Below are positions 8,742 through 16,625 of a DNA stretch of 36,724 nucleotides, one piece after another. Position numbers and translations under genes: made by a program. The notes beneath the pieces were generated by a model, which was not told the DNA's origin, searched no databases, and worked only from the letters and a program-made list of their open reading frames with translations. The stretch spans positions 1 through 36,724 of the forward strand of contig CAKZQS010000051.1 of assembly GCA_937141935.1 (NCBI GenBank), read 5' to 3'. The DNA is from an uncultured Ectothiorhodospiraceae bacterium (GTDB lineage Bacteria > Pseudomonadota > Gammaproteobacteria > Nevskiales > Oceanococcaceae). Within the stretch, counting starts at the first letter, position 1. Each line of letters opens with the position of its first letter.

Positions 8742-10157
8742 CTAGGCCATCGCGTAGTCCGCGTCGGGGGCCTCCACGGAGGCGTCCGCATCGCGGCTCT
8801 GGGCAATGCGCAGCAAGGCCTCTTCGAACTGGCGCGCCCACCAGTGCACGCCATAGCGGCACAGGTCACTGTAGAGCTCGCCGTGGCGCTCGCGACGTTC
8901 GTCACGCGACATCAGCAGCGCGCGCGACAGGCCCTCGGCGCAGTCCTCGGCGCGGAAGGGGTCCACGATCAGCGCGGCGTCCATCTGCTCGGCGGCGCCG
9001 GCATAGCGCGACAGCACGAGCACGCCGGGGTCCTCCGGGTCCTGCGCGGCGACGTATTCCTTGGCCACCAGGTTCATGCCGTCGCGCAGCGGGGTGATGA
9101 AGCCCACCGCGCTGCCGCGGTACAGGCCCGCCAGCGCCGAACGCGACAGCGTGCGATTCATGTAGCGCAGCGGCGTCCAGTCGATGTCGCCGTGCACGCC
9201 GTTGACGTGCGCGACCTGCTGCTCCAACTCTTCGCGCAGCTCCTGGTAGGCGCTGACGCCGCCGCGGCTGACCGGCGCCACCTGCAGCATTTCGATCTGC
9301 CGGCGCAGCTCCGGCCGCGCATCCAGCAGTGCGCCATAGGCGCGCACCCGGTGCAGCAGGCCCTTGGAGTAATCCAGCCGGTCCACGCCGATGATCTGCC
9401 GGCGCCCGCGCAGGGCCTCCTGCAGCCGGCTGGCGTGCTCATTGGCCTTGCGGCCGGTGGCCAGCCGGTGGAAGTTGTCGGCGTCGATGCCGATCGGGAT
9501 GTGCTCGAGCAGCACGCTGTGCTCGCCCCAGTCCAGGCGCGTGTCATGCCGGCGCACGCCCAGCTGCTCGCGCGCGCTGCGGGCGAAGTTGCGGCGGTCG
9601 CGGCGGGTCTGAAAGCCGATGACGTCATAGGCCAGCAACTGCTCCAGCAGCCGTTTCGCGCCGGGCAGCCGGGCATAGACCTCGGGCTCGGGGAAGGGCA
9701 CATGCAGGAACAGGCCGATGGGCCCGCGGTGGCCGCGCTCGCGCAGCGCATGGGCCAGGGGCAGGAAGTGGTAGTCGTGGACCCAGATGCGGTCCTGCGC
9801 GTCGGTGGCCTTGGCGATCAGCCCGGCAACGCGCGTGTTGACCGCGTCGTAGGTCTGCAGGTGCCCCTCCTGGCAGTCCAGCAGGTCGTCGCGGCCGTGC
9901 AGCGTGGGCCACAGGCAGCCGTTGGCAAAGCCGTTGTAGAACTCGGCGTGCTCCTGCTCGCTCAGGTCGTAGCGCAGCAGGGTGTAGTCGCCGGCGTCGT
10001 GCTCCTGCGCCTCGCGCTGGGGGCCGACCTCGCCGGACCAGCCCACCCACACGCCGCGGTTGCGTTGCACGACCTCGGCCAGGCCGGTGGCCACGCCACC
10101 CGCGGCCGTCTGGCCGGGCGCGACGGTGCGGTTGGAAACAACAATCAGGCGGGACAT
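8742..10157 (-). CDS. otsA: Alpha,alpha-trehalose-phosphate synthase (UDP-forming)
   Basis: GT20 glycosyltransferase, 471 residues, joining UDP-glucose and glucose-6-phosphate to trehalose-6-phosphate in the cytoplasm. Family blocks in order: MSRLIVVSNRTV at the N-terminus, VWVGWSGE, a glucose-6-phosphate-binding region with ANGCLWPTLH, DRIWVHDYHFLPL, IGLFLHVPFPEPEVY, DVIGFQTRRDRRNF, the GVDRLDYSKGL block, and TPLRDGMNLVAKEYVAAQ near the C-terminus. ATG at 10157 gives the canonical N-terminus. It lies 48 bases downstream of the ferritin-like gene and 20 bases upstream of otsB, in the same direction. Trehalose made here is a compatible solute and general stress protectant. Nothing unusual is seen in the motifs. 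Confidence 0.95.
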   Translation of the reverse strand: MSRLIVVSNRTVAPGQTAAGGVATGLAEVVQRNRGVWVGWSGEVGPQREAQEHDAGDYTLLRYDLSEQEHAEFYNGFANGCLWPTLHGRDDLLDCQEGHLQTYDAVNTRVAGLIAKATDAQDRIWVHDYHFLPLAHALRERGHRGPIGLFLHVPFPEPEVYARLPGAKRLLEQLLAYDVIGFQTRRDRRNFARSAREQLGVRRHDTRLDWGEHSVLLEHIPIGIDADNFHRLATGRKANEHASRLQEALRGRRQIIGVDRLDYSKGLLHRVRAYGALLDARPELRRQIEMLQVAPVSRGGVSAYQELREELEQQVAHVNGVHGDIDWTPLRYMNRTLSRSALAGLYRGSAVGFITPLRDGMNLVAKEYVAAQDPEDPGVLVLSRYAGAAEQMDAALIVDPFRAEDCAEGLSRALLMSRDERRERHGELYSDLCRYGVHWWARQFEEALLRIAQSRDADASVEAPDADYAMA

Positions 10158-10205
10158 GCGAACTCCGGGCGTCGGGTACGCGCCGTAGCCGGCACAGTGG
10201 GGCCT

Positions 10206-10748
10206 TTACTGGGCAATGGCAAGCGGGGCCGTGGTGTTGCGGGCCAGGCTGCGCAGGCGCCCCAGATGGGCGCGCATGCGGCCCAGCCGCTGCTGCAGAG
10301 CGCCGTAGTCGGCGTCGCGACGCAGCGTTTCGATCTCGCTTTCGATCTCGCCGAGCGTGGCGCTTTCCGCGGCCAGCAGCGCCTCGATCACGCGCGGGTG
10401 ATCCTGCGGGCGGCCCAGGGCGCGCAGCGCTTCGGCACGGCGAATCTGCATCTCGGTGTCGAAGACGCCCAGGTCGGCCTGCATGGCCTCCGCCAGGCTC
10501 AGGTCGCAGCGCTGGCCCAGGCCGCGCAGCAGGTGGCCGCGCTCGGTCGCCATCGCCAGCAGCAGCGTCTGCAGTGGCGCGGCCTCCAGGCGCTCGGCCG
10601 CGTGCAGGCAGAGCTGGCGGCTGTCGTAGGCCAGCGCCAGCAGGCGCTGGCAGGCGCGGCGTTGCGGGGCGTCGTCACGACGCAGGCCCGAGGGCAGCGG
10701 CGGGGGCGCGGCCGGGGTGGCCGGCCGGATCGGGGCGGTGGCAGGCAT
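10206..10748 (-). CDS. Ferritin-like DUF2383/PA2169-type four-helix protein
   Basis: Soluble, all-helical protein of 180 residues with a Pro/Ala-rich first 20 residues. The segment LLALAYDSRQLCLHAAERLEAAPLQTLLLAMATERGHLLRGL resembles the PA2169/DUF2383 domain, in which a helix bearing the CxxxAA-type pattern pairs with a second helix rich in Glu and Arg. The C-terminal half is heptad-like (LLAAESATLGEIESEIETLRRD) and may extend the bundle or form a coiled coil. Function is unknown; relatives are usually stress-induced genes. It is the first gene of the otsA-otsB-GH15-VTT operon. Upstream lie two palindromic elements (10813-10824 and 10878-10895) that may control the operon. Family assignment is by pattern only. 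Confidence 0.6.
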   Translation of the reverse strand: MPATAPIRPATPAAPPPLPSGLRRDDAPQRRACQRLLALAYDSRQLCLHAAERLEAAPLQTLLLAMATERGHLLRGLGQRCDLSLAEAMQADLGVFDTEMQIRRAEALRALGRPQDHPRVIEALLAAESATLGEIESEIETLRRDADYGALQQRLGRMRAHLGRLRSLARNTTAPLAIAQ

Positions 10749-10812
10749 CGGGGGGCTCGATCAAAGTCTGGGCACAGCTTGCCTGCGGCGGGCCGCCGCG
10801 CCGCATCATCTG

Positions 10813-10824
10813 TGACGAAAGCCA
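10813..10824. promoter_or_regulatory. TGAC-N4-GTCA-like site, one mismatch
   Basis: TGAC-GAAA-GCCA in the divergent gap between the trehalose operon and the aspartic protease. It shares TGAC-[CG]AAA-GCCA with the site at 17639. It lies 65 bases upstream of the first codon of the minus-strand operon. Confidence 0.4.
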
Positions 10825-10877
10825 TCCGCCGCCCGCCCCTTTCGGAGCGGCCCCGCGATCACATATCCTTGACGCGC

Positions 10878-10895
10878 CCGTCAGCATATTGACGG
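10878..10895. promoter_or_regulatory. Inverted repeat CCGTCA-N6-TGACGG
   Basis: Perfect 6-base arms around GCATAT, in the divergent gap between the trehalose operon (start 10748) and the aspartic protease (start 10931). A TTGACG hexamer just upstream (10869-10874) could be a -35 box for the plus-strand gene, in which case a bound protein would overlap the promoter. Operator function is inferred. Confidence 0.4.
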
Positions 10896-10930
10896 CAGGC
10901 TCGAACGGACCTTCGGGGTCGGGGATTGTA

Positions 10931-11521
10931 ATGATGAACAGAACACGGGCGGCAGGGATGGCCGCGCTGTGCTTCGCGCTGGCCGCGCCGCTCGCGCAGG
11001 CCGCCTCACTGACACAGCCGGGCGCCACCGCGCCGGGCGCGCAGGCCGCGACCGCCGCGGCCGTGCCGCAGCAGCAGATCGCCCTCACGCGCAAGAGCGT
11101 GGGCACCTATTACGTGCAGGCCGCCATTGGCAGCGGTGCCGCCCAGCCCTTGCTGGTCGATACCGGCTCCAGCCTGCTGGTCATCGACCAGACTCTGGCC
11201 GACCGGCTGGAAGCCGCCGGCGAGGCGCGCTACAGCCGGCCGCTGCGCGGGCGGCTGGCGGATGGCAGCGCGCGCATCGTGCCGATCTACGAGATCGATG
11301 GCCTGCGGCTGGGGGAGTCCTGCTGGATCCCCAAGGTCGAGGCCGCCGTGTTCCCGGCCGGCTCGCGACCGATCCTGGGCATGGGCGTGCTAGCGCGACT
11401 GGCGCCTTTCACCCTGTCCACCGAGCCGGCGCACCTGGCGCTGAGCCACTGCGCCACGCAGCGCGGGGGTGGCGGCGAGGCATTGGCCGCGGCGGCGCCG
11501 GGCCCCGGCACGCTGGACTGA
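10931..11521 (+). CDS. Exported retropepsin-like aspartic protease
   Basis: A 196-residue protein starting MMNRTRAAG, with a signal peptide ending near AAPLAQAA (residues 1-24) and then an Ala/Gln-rich linker. The protease fold is shown by LLVDTGSSLLVID, with the catalytic Asp in DTGSS, then LRGRLADGSARIVPIYEIDGLRLG and the second hydrophobic-Gly block RPILGMGVLARL. One catalytic Asp per chain means it would work as a dimer, like other bacterial TIGR02281/retropepsin-type proteins. The location is probably periplasmic. It is transcribed alone, divergent from the trehalose operon, and converges on the antiporter gene with 13 bases between stops. The substrate is unknown. A second ATG at 10934 is equally acceptable. 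Confidence 0.82.
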   Translation: MMNRTRAAGMAALCFALAAPLAQAASLTQPGATAPGAQAATAAAVPQQQIALTRKSVGTYYVQAAIGSGAAQPLLVDTGSSLLVIDQTLADRLEAAGEARYSRPLRGRLADGSARIVPIYEIDGLRLGESCWIPKVEAAVFPAGSRPILGMGVLARLAPFTLSTEPAHLALSHCATQRGGGGEALAAAAPGPGTLD

Positions 11522-11534
11522 CCCGCGCCGGGCG

Positions 11535-12860
11535 CTAATGCGCGACCTCCGCGCCGCGCTGCTCATAGTGGCGCAGCAAGGGGCGGATCGACAGGCCGTG
11601 CACCAGGATCGACAGCGTCACGGTAATCAGCACGGCGTTCAGCAGTTCCAGCGCCAGCGGCTCGGGCACGCCGTGGGTGATCGCGTACATCAGGTAGAAC
11701 AGCGAGCCGATGCCGCGCACACCGAACCAGCTGATCAGCAGGCGGCGATGCATCGGCACGCGCGTGGGCGCCAGCACCAGCAGCACGCTGAGCGGCCGGG
11801 CCACGAAGAACAGGAACAGCGCGACGGCCACGGCCTGCCAGGTCCAGGAGTTCAGGAACAGCGAACAGCCGACGAGCAGGATCAGAAAAACCTCGACCAG
11901 CCGCTCCAGCTGCTCCTTGAAGGCCAGCGAGACATCGCTGATGCGCGCGTCACTGTGGGCGATGAGGCCGGGCCAGTTGTCGGCGCGGGGTTCGCGCTCG
12001 GCCTCGGTTTCGCCCTCCTGCAACTCAACCGGTTCGGGCGCCCGCTCGGTGAGTTTGGCCTCGGTGTGGCGCAGGGCCACGGCGGCCGCGAACACGGCCA
12101 GAAAGCCCCAGGCATGGGCCAGTTCGGCCAGGCCATAGACCAGCCCGATCAGGCCCAGGCCGGCGAAATCCTTCAAGACGAATGCGGGGTGGTCGCGCTG
12201 TTGCAGCATCCACACCGTCCGCGCGAGCAGGGCGCCAAATACGGCGCCGATCAGCACGCCGCCGGCGGTGGCCCAAAGCACATCGGCCAGCAGCCAGTCG
12301 CGCCCCAGCGGCCCCAGGTCCTGCAGGCCCAATAGCCCCAGCCCAAGAATCACGAAGGGGAAGGCGCTGCCGTCGTTGATGCCGGCCTCGCAGGTCAGCG
12401 CCAGGCGCAGCCGGTCCTGGTCGCCGGGGTGGCGCACCTGCACATCGGTGGCCAGAACCGGGTCGGTGGGGGCGAGCACGGCGCCGAGCAGCACTGCGGC
12501 GCCCAGTGGCAGGCCGAGCACCTGGTAGCCGAACAGCGTCATCAGCGCCACGCAGAGCGCCATCGTGGCAAAGGCCAGCAGCAGCGGCGTGCGCCAATAG
12601 CGCATGCGCACGGGCACCGGCATCTTCATGCCGGCCGTGAACAGCGAGATGAGCACCGCGACTTCCGTCAGCGCCTCCAGCAGCCCCGCCTGCTTGAGCG
12701 GGTTGAAGTGGAAGGCGTTCAGCCCGGTGGGCCCGAGCAGCAAGCCGATGGCCAGGTAGATCATCGGCGTCGTCAGCGGCAGCCCCTGCAGCCGCGAACG
12801 CGTCAGGCCGACCAGCAGCAGCAGGCTGCCAATCAGCAGAAAAAAGCTCGGTGTCAGCAT
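11535..12860 (-). CDS. Monovalent cation:proton antiporter, CPA1 type
   Basis: Inner-membrane antiporter of 441 residues with about 12 hydrophobic segments. The ion-binding region is visible as GAVLAPTDPVLATDVQV, with the Asp of the TDP motif, followed by LTCEAGINDGSAFPFV, which corresponds to the ESGLNDG motif with Ala for Ser. ISWFGVRGIGSLFYLMY is the conserved late helix with its Arg. An acidic cytoplasmic loop (about residues 275-295) lies in the middle. It exchanges Na+ or K+ for H+ and would serve pH, salt or osmotic balance. ATG at 12860 has a GGGAGG ribosome site. It is preceded by a strong hairpin at 12873-12904 and lies 52 bases after the L,D-transpeptidase gene. Confidence 0.88.
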   Translation of the reverse strand: MLTPSFFLLIGSLLLLVGLTRSRLQGLPLTTPMIYLAIGLLLGPTGLNAFHFNPLKQAGLLEALTEVAVLISLFTAGMKMPVPVRMRYWRTPLLLAFATMALCVALMTLFGYQVLGLPLGAAVLLGAVLAPTDPVLATDVQVRHPGDQDRLRLALTCEAGINDGSAFPFVILGLGLLGLQDLGPLGRDWLLADVLWATAGGVLIGAVFGALLARTVWMLQQRDHPAFVLKDFAGLGLIGLVYGLAELAHAWGFLAVFAAAVALRHTEAKLTERAPEPVELQEGETEAEREPRADNWPGLIAHSDARISDVSLAFKEQLERLVEVFLILLVGCSLFLNSWTWQAVAVALFLFFVARPLSVLLVLAPTRVPMHRRLLISWFGVRGIGSLFYLMYAITHGVPEPLALELLNAVLITVTLSILVHGLSIRPLLRHYEQRGAEVAH

Positions 12861-12872
12861 GTCCCTCCCGCT

Positions 12873-12904
12873 CGCGCGGGCACCGCTTGCGAGGTGCCCG
12901 CGCG
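12873..12904 (-). terminator. Perfect 12-bp hairpin between ldtD-like gene and antiporter
   Basis: Arms at 12873-12884 and 12893-12904 are exact reverse complements (12 pairs, GC-rich), with an 8-base loop. The hairpin starts 8 bases after the transpeptidase stop and ends 12 bases before the antiporter start. There is no T-run on the minus strand, so it could be a factor-independent terminator of weak type, an mRNA 3' stabiliser, or a control hairpin close to the antiporter ribosome site. Confidence 0.6.
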
Positions 12905-12912
12905 CCGCGCCT

Positions 12913-14631
12913 CTACAGTGGGTCGCGCAGTTCGCGCTGGATCAGCACGTCGTCGCGGCCGTAGCGGTCGGGGCGGAAGTAGATCGTGCCGTCGGCATCG
13001 GCCCAGGCGGTGTTGTAATAGATGTACACCGGGATCTTGTCCGCGTCGGACAGCCCGATCTGCGTGTGCTGGGCGCTGCCGATCGTCTGCTTGACCCGCT
13101 GCGCATCCCAGTCCGGCGTGTCGTCGAAGACAAAGCCGGCGAACTCCACCGGGTACTCCAGGCGGATGCAGCCGTGGCTGAAGGTGCGGTCGACCTCGTC
13201 AAAGAGGTGGTCGGTCGGCGTGTCGTGCAGGTAGATCGCGAAGTCGTTGGGGAACATGAACTTGATCTGGCCCAGCGCGTTATCCGGCCCCGGACGCTGG
13301 CGCAGGATGTAGGGGAAGTCGGCGCCGGCGTGGGCATAGGCGGCCCAGTCGATATTGGCCGGGTCGATCTGCGCCGAGTCCAGCGGCCAGTCCTCCTGCA
13401 CCATCATGTTCTTGCGCGCCAGGTAGCCCGGGTCCTCGACCATCTTCGGCGCGATCTCGCCGACGATGATCGAGTTGGGCACCGTCCAGTAGGGGTTCAC
13501 CTCGACGTATTCCAGCGTGTCGGAGAAGGCGGGCGTCTGGTTTTGCTCCTCGCCCACGATCACCCGCATGCGCATGACGACCTGGTTGTCCTTGTAGCCA
13601 CGCAGGTGGAAGGCGGCCACGTTGACCATGATGCGGTCGGGGCCCAGGTCCTGCGGCAACCAGCGCAGGCGCTCCAGGTTGGCGTCGATCTGCGCCAGCC
13701 GGTGCTTGGCCGGGAAGTTCAGCATGTCGCGCGTGCCCGGGCCGATGATGCCGTCGTCCTCGATGCCGAAGCGGCGCTGGAATTTTTTCAGCGCCTCGAC
13801 GGTGTCCTCGTCGTAGACATTGGGGTTTTCGCTCGCCGCGCCGCGGGGCTCCGGCCAGGCCAGCTCGCCGCCCACGAAGAGTCGCTGGCGCAGGTCGGGA
13901 ATCTCCGGGCTCTCGTCGCCGGGTTCGATCAGGCCGTCGCCGCCGACGCTGGGGTAGCCGCCTTCGGCCACGATCTTGGCAAAGCGGCTGCGGGCCTCGC
14001 GCAGGCGCTGGTAGTCCAGCACCTGCGGCCAGAAGCTGCGCAGCGCCGCGGCGACGTCGCGCGTCTCCAGTTCGGCCAGCGCGGTTTTGGCCTCGAACTC
14101 CGCGTGCGGGATATACCAGTCGTGCACGTCCGGCTGCGGCGCCTCGCGGCCCTCGGCCAGGTGCCTGGCCAGCGTCAGGTAGGCCTGCATCAGGCGCGCC
14201 TCGCCATCGGCCAGCGCGGGCATTTCCTTGGGCGGCTGGTCGACCAGCTTGCGCAGCTCGTCCGCCTTGTATTCGCCCGGGTTCAGGCCGTGGCTGAGCG
14301 AGTCGTCCAGCTCGGTGAGCAGCGTGCGCGCCTCGGCACTGAAGCCGGGGTCGCGAAACATCGTGTCCTCGGTGCGGGCGAAATAGGGCGCCCAGTCGCG
14401 GGCCGCGTAGTAGTCGTGCAGCGCGCCGGAATCGCCAACCTGCGCCTGCAGGGCGCGGCGGAAGACGCCTTCCGGGCTCTTGTCGACTTTGGCGCCATCG
14501 CCTTGCGCGGAATCGGCCGCCGGCGGCGGTGCGGAGTTGCCGCTATCGGCGTCGTCTTCGCGGGCGCCACAGGCCATCAATGACAGCACCAGCAGGGCGG
14601 CAAGGGGCAGGGGCGCGGTGGGGGTTTTCAC
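12913..14631 (-). CDS. ldtD: L,D-transpeptidase, YcbB (LdtD) type lipoprotein
   Basis: Murein L,D-transpeptidase of 572 residues that would form 3-3 crosslinks between meso-diaminopimelate residues. The start is GTG at 14631, because it follows GAGGAA and begins a compact signal sequence (MKTPTAPLPLAALLVLSLMAC). The Cys after LMA is a plausible lipobox, suggesting an outer-membrane-anchored lipoprotein. A helical scaffold is followed by a peptidoglycan-binding-like stretch (DEDTVEALKKFQRRFGIEDDGIIGPGTRDML). The catalytic YkuD domain contains VEVNPYWTVPNSIIVGEI, FPNDFAIYLHDTPTDHLF and SHGCIRLEYP with catalytic Cys at about residue 488. E. coli YcbB has the same order but a membrane anchor rather than a lipobox. 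It follows the YcbK-like gene by 34 bases, as in E. coli but in the opposite order. Confidence 0.88.
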   Translation of the reverse strand: MKTPTAPLPLAALLVLSLMACGAREDDADSGNSAPPPAADSAQGDGAKVDKSPEGVFRRALQAQVGDSGALHDYYAARDWAPYFARTEDTMFRDPGFSAEARTLLTELDDSLSHGLNPGEYKADELRKLVDQPPKEMPALADGEARLMQAYLTLARHLAEGREAPQPDVHDWYIPHAEFEAKTALAELETRDVAAALRSFWPQVLDYQRLREARSRFAKIVAEGGYPSVGGDGLIEPGDESPEIPDLRQRLFVGGELAWPEPRGAASENPNVYDEDTVEALKKFQRRFGIEDDGIIGPGTRDMLNFPAKHRLAQIDANLERLRWLPQDLGPDRIMVNVAAFHLRGYKDNQVVMRMRVIVGEEQNQTPAFSDTLEYVEVNPYWTVPNSIIVGEIAPKMVEDPGYLARKNMMVQEDWPLDSAQIDPANIDWAAYAHAGADFPYILRQRPGPDNALGQIKFMFPNDFAIYLHDTPTDHLFDEVDRTFSHGCIRLEYPVEFAGFVFDDTPDWDAQRVKQTIGSAQHTQIGLSDADKIPVYIYYNTAWADADGTIYFRPDRYGRDDVLIQRELRDPL

Positions 14632-14665
14632 GGGTAGTTCCTCGGTGGGGTCGGGGCGGGGGCGC

Positions 14666-15742
14666 TCAATGCCCCCAACGCGCGCGGTAGCCGCGCACGT
14701 CGACATGAATAAAGGGGCCGCGCACGCCCGGCTTGGGGCCATACAACCCCAGCCCGCCGATGAAGGGCTTGTACCAGGGCTCGTCGGCCAGCTGATCGAT
14801 CAGCTGGTAGATCGCGGCGGCGTCGGCGCGGGTCACGCGGCCGTCGCCGTTGAGGTCGTCCATCACGCCGTTCTTGGGCCGCTCGTCGACGAAGACGTCG
14901 GCGGCGCCGCCCCAGACATGCCGGCTGTATTGCACGTTGCCGATGGCGCGGTTGTAGAAGGGCGTGCGGTAGCCGCTCATGATGTGCAGGCTGTTCGCGT
15001 GGTAGCCCGCCTCCTGCAGCTTGTCGATGATCATTTCCAACTTCAGGATCAGGCGCTCGCGCAGCACGACGAACTTGGGATAGCCGCCGGCCTGCTTGGC
15101 CACGAACTCGCCCACGCGGAAATGCGGCGCGATCTGCGTATTCCGGTTTTCGGCCGTGACCTCAATGAAGCCACGCGGCGGCAGGTAGATCGAACGGCCG
15201 CGCAGCGGCTTGGCGGGGTAGCTGCCAATGCGAAAGCCCTTCAGGCGCCCGTCCAGAATCTCGTCGGAGGGCGTCATGACAAAGGCGTTCAGCAGCACCT
15301 CGGCGCCATCGTCCAGGCGGGTCAGCGTGATCGGGTACACGCCCGGTTCGGCCGGGGCCGTCCACACCCAGCGCGTGCCTTCCTCGTCGCCGACCAGCAC
15401 CGTGTCCTCGGTCAGGGTGCCGCCGCTGATGGCGACGCTGTAGCGGGTGCCGGGTCGCTCGAACACCGGCTCGATCGCACGCTGCTCCTCGGGCATGACG
15501 AAGATGCCGAAGATCTCGTGCGGGATGACCTCGTTGCCGACCTTGACCGTTGGCGCCAGCACCGGCTCGGCCGCCGGCGGCGGCGGGGGCTCCACCGGGA
15601 CCAGCTCGGGCTCCGCCGGCGCGGCCGGCGGCTTGCCCTGGGCGAGGCCGGGCAGCAGGAGCAGGGCCAGTGTCAGAGCGGCCCAGAGGCCCCGCGAGCG
15701 CAGCCCACGGGGTGCATCGGTTGGGGAGGCAAAGGTGTTCAT
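14666..15742 (-). CDS. YcbK-like M15/DUF882 peptidase-fold protein with dockerin-like loop
   Basis: Exported protein of 358 residues with an N-terminal signal peptide (hydrophobic 18-34, ending GLAQGKPPA) and a Pro/Ala/Glu-rich linker. A beta-rich domain follows (residues 65-170, with VLAPTVKVGNEVIPHEIFGIFVMPEE). The C-terminal DUF882/M15 domain has HFRVGEFV, LHIMSGYRTPFYNRAIG, SRHVWGGAADVFVDE and FIHVDVRGYRARWG, giving the H-D-H zinc-ligand set of D,D-carboxypeptidase-fold enzymes. Inserted inside it is DDLNGDGRVTRADAAAIYQLID, which looks like a dockerin/EF-hand calcium loop. It is the first gene of a two-gene unit with the L,D-transpeptidase. By analogy with E. coli MepK (YcbK) it may cleave 3-3 crosslinks, opposing its partner. 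Confidence 0.8.
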   Translation of the reverse strand: MNTFASPTDAPRGLRSRGLWAALTLALLLLPGLAQGKPPAAPAEPELVPVEPPPPPAAEPVLAPTVKVGNEVIPHEIFGIFVMPEEQRAIEPVFERPGTRYSVAISGGTLTEDTVLVGDEEGTRWVWTAPAEPGVYPITLTRLDDGAEVLLNAFVMTPSDEILDGRLKGFRIGSYPAKPLRGRSIYLPPRGFIEVTAENRNTQIAPHFRVGEFVAKQAGGYPKFVVLRERLILKLEMIIDKLQEAGYHANSLHIMSGYRTPFYNRAIGNVQYSRHVWGGAADVFVDERPKNGVMDDLNGDGRVTRADAAAIYQLIDQLADEPWYKPFIGGLGLYGPKPGVRGPFIHVDVRGYRARWGH

Positions 15743-15787
15743 GGGGGCCGAGTCTAGGGCGAGCCCCGGTACAAACCCGCATGTCGC

Positions 15788-15799
15788 TGACCATGGTCA
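15788..15799. promoter_or_regulatory. Perfect TGAC-N4-GTCA palindrome
   Basis: TGAC-CATG-GTCA is a fully symmetric 12-base palindrome, 46 bases upstream of the YcbK-like gene start (minus strand). A second copy lies 55 bases away at 15843 in the same divergent gap. It is part of the recurring motif described in the findings. Confidence 0.5.
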
Positions 15800-15842
15800 C
15801 AAAGCCGCCATGACGGGACGCGGGGCCCGAGCATGGCCGCGA

Positions 15843-15854
15843 TGACAATGGTCA
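15843..15854. promoter_or_regulatory. TGAC-N4-GTCA site with perfect arms
   Basis: TGAC-AATG-GTCA in the divergent gap between the YcbK-like gene and the DUF1328 gene, 79 bases before the latter's start codon. Both four-base arms match the motif exactly. Confidence 0.5.
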
Positions 15855-15932
15855 CGCGCGCGTGTGGCGGCGGCCCGGAGGCGCCGAAAATAGGGCCGCG
15901 TCATCCGGCGCACCACCCTTCCGGAGCCCCCC

Positions 15933-16106
15933 ATGTTGAGCTGGTCTCTCGTCTTTTTCGCGCTGGCCCTGATTGCCGGCGTGCTCGGTTTTGCTGGCCT
16001 GGCCGGCAGCGCCGCGGGCGTGGCCAAGCTGCTGCTCGGCATCTTCGCGCTGCTGTTCGTGGCTTCGGTCCTGCTGGGGCGCCGAGCGCGCCCGCTGGGG
16101 CGGTGA
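15933..16106 (+). CDS. DUF1328 small membrane protein (YtjA type)
   Basis: A 57-residue protein, MLSWSLVFFALALIAG followed by VLGFAGLAGSAAGVAKLLLGIFALLFVASVLLG, with two hydrophobic segments and a basic tail (RRARPLGR). This is the typical length and pattern of the DUF1328/YtjA family, whose members sit in stress-responsive loci. The ATG has a GGAG ribosome site 10 bases upstream. The stop TGA overlaps the next gene's ATG by one base (TGATG), so the two are coupled. Function of the family is unknown. Two TGAC-N4-GTCA sites lie upstream. Confidence 0.85.
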   Translation: MLSWSLVFFALALIAGVLGFAGLAGSAAGVAKLLLGIFALLFVASVLLGRRARPLGR

Positions 16107-16534
16107 TGGCGGCCTTGCGCGCCTTGGAGCGGGTCATCGGCCTGCTGGACGGACTGAGCGCGCAGGCGCGCCAGGCCTACAGCAGTGGTTCCGCGCGGGT
16201 GCGCCTGCGCCGCTATGAGCGTCATCGCCGCCAACTGGCCGAAGTTGCCGCCGAAATGGGCCTGGATACGGCCGCCACGGTCGCCGACCGCCGTGCCGAC
16301 CCGCTGACGCTGTCGCACCTGGCCGACCAGCTGGCGCAGCAGGTCCGGCCCTTGTCGCCCAGCTTCTATGCCCTGCTGCTCGAGCTGCGGGAGGACGCGC
16401 GCGCTTTTGCCGCGGAAGACGCCCAGGAGCCCAGCCTGGACTGGCCGCGCACGGCACCTGCCGCATTACGCCCGGCGCTGCGCCCGGCGTTGCTGCCGCT
16501 GCGGGCCGGCATGCGCGGGCTCCGCCAGCGCTAG
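16106..16534 (+). CDS. Hypothetical helical protein coupled to DUF1328
   Basis: I do not recognise this 142-residue protein. It is Arg/Ala/Leu-rich and predicted helical, with no signal peptide or membrane segment. The central part RLRRYERHRRQLAEVAAEMGLD is strongly basic, and SHLADQLAQQVRPLSPSFYALLLELREDARAF looks amphipathic. The start ATG overlaps the DUF1328 stop (TGATG), which is the main evidence that it is real; codon use matches the block. The C-terminus repeats ALRPALRPALLPLRAG. It converges on the YqjE-like gene. Confidence 0.6.
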   Translation: MAALRALERVIGLLDGLSAQARQAYSSGSARVRLRRYERHRRQLAEVAAEMGLDTAATVADRRADPLTLSHLADQLAQQVRPLSPSFYALLLELREDARAFAAEDAQEPSLDWPRTAPAALRPALRPALLPLRAGMRGLRQR

Positions 16535-16625
16535 GCCGCCGACCCCGCCAGCACCAGAGCGCCGACCCGGTCGGGGCTATCAAGTCCCAAGCGTGGCCTT
16601 CGCCCGCAGCAGTGGAGCCGGTGAG

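Noticed and set aside
8580-10892. A 770-codon plus-strand open frame opposite otsA and otsB
   Set aside because: High-GC shadow of the trehalose genes; no ribosome site and no recognisable domain.
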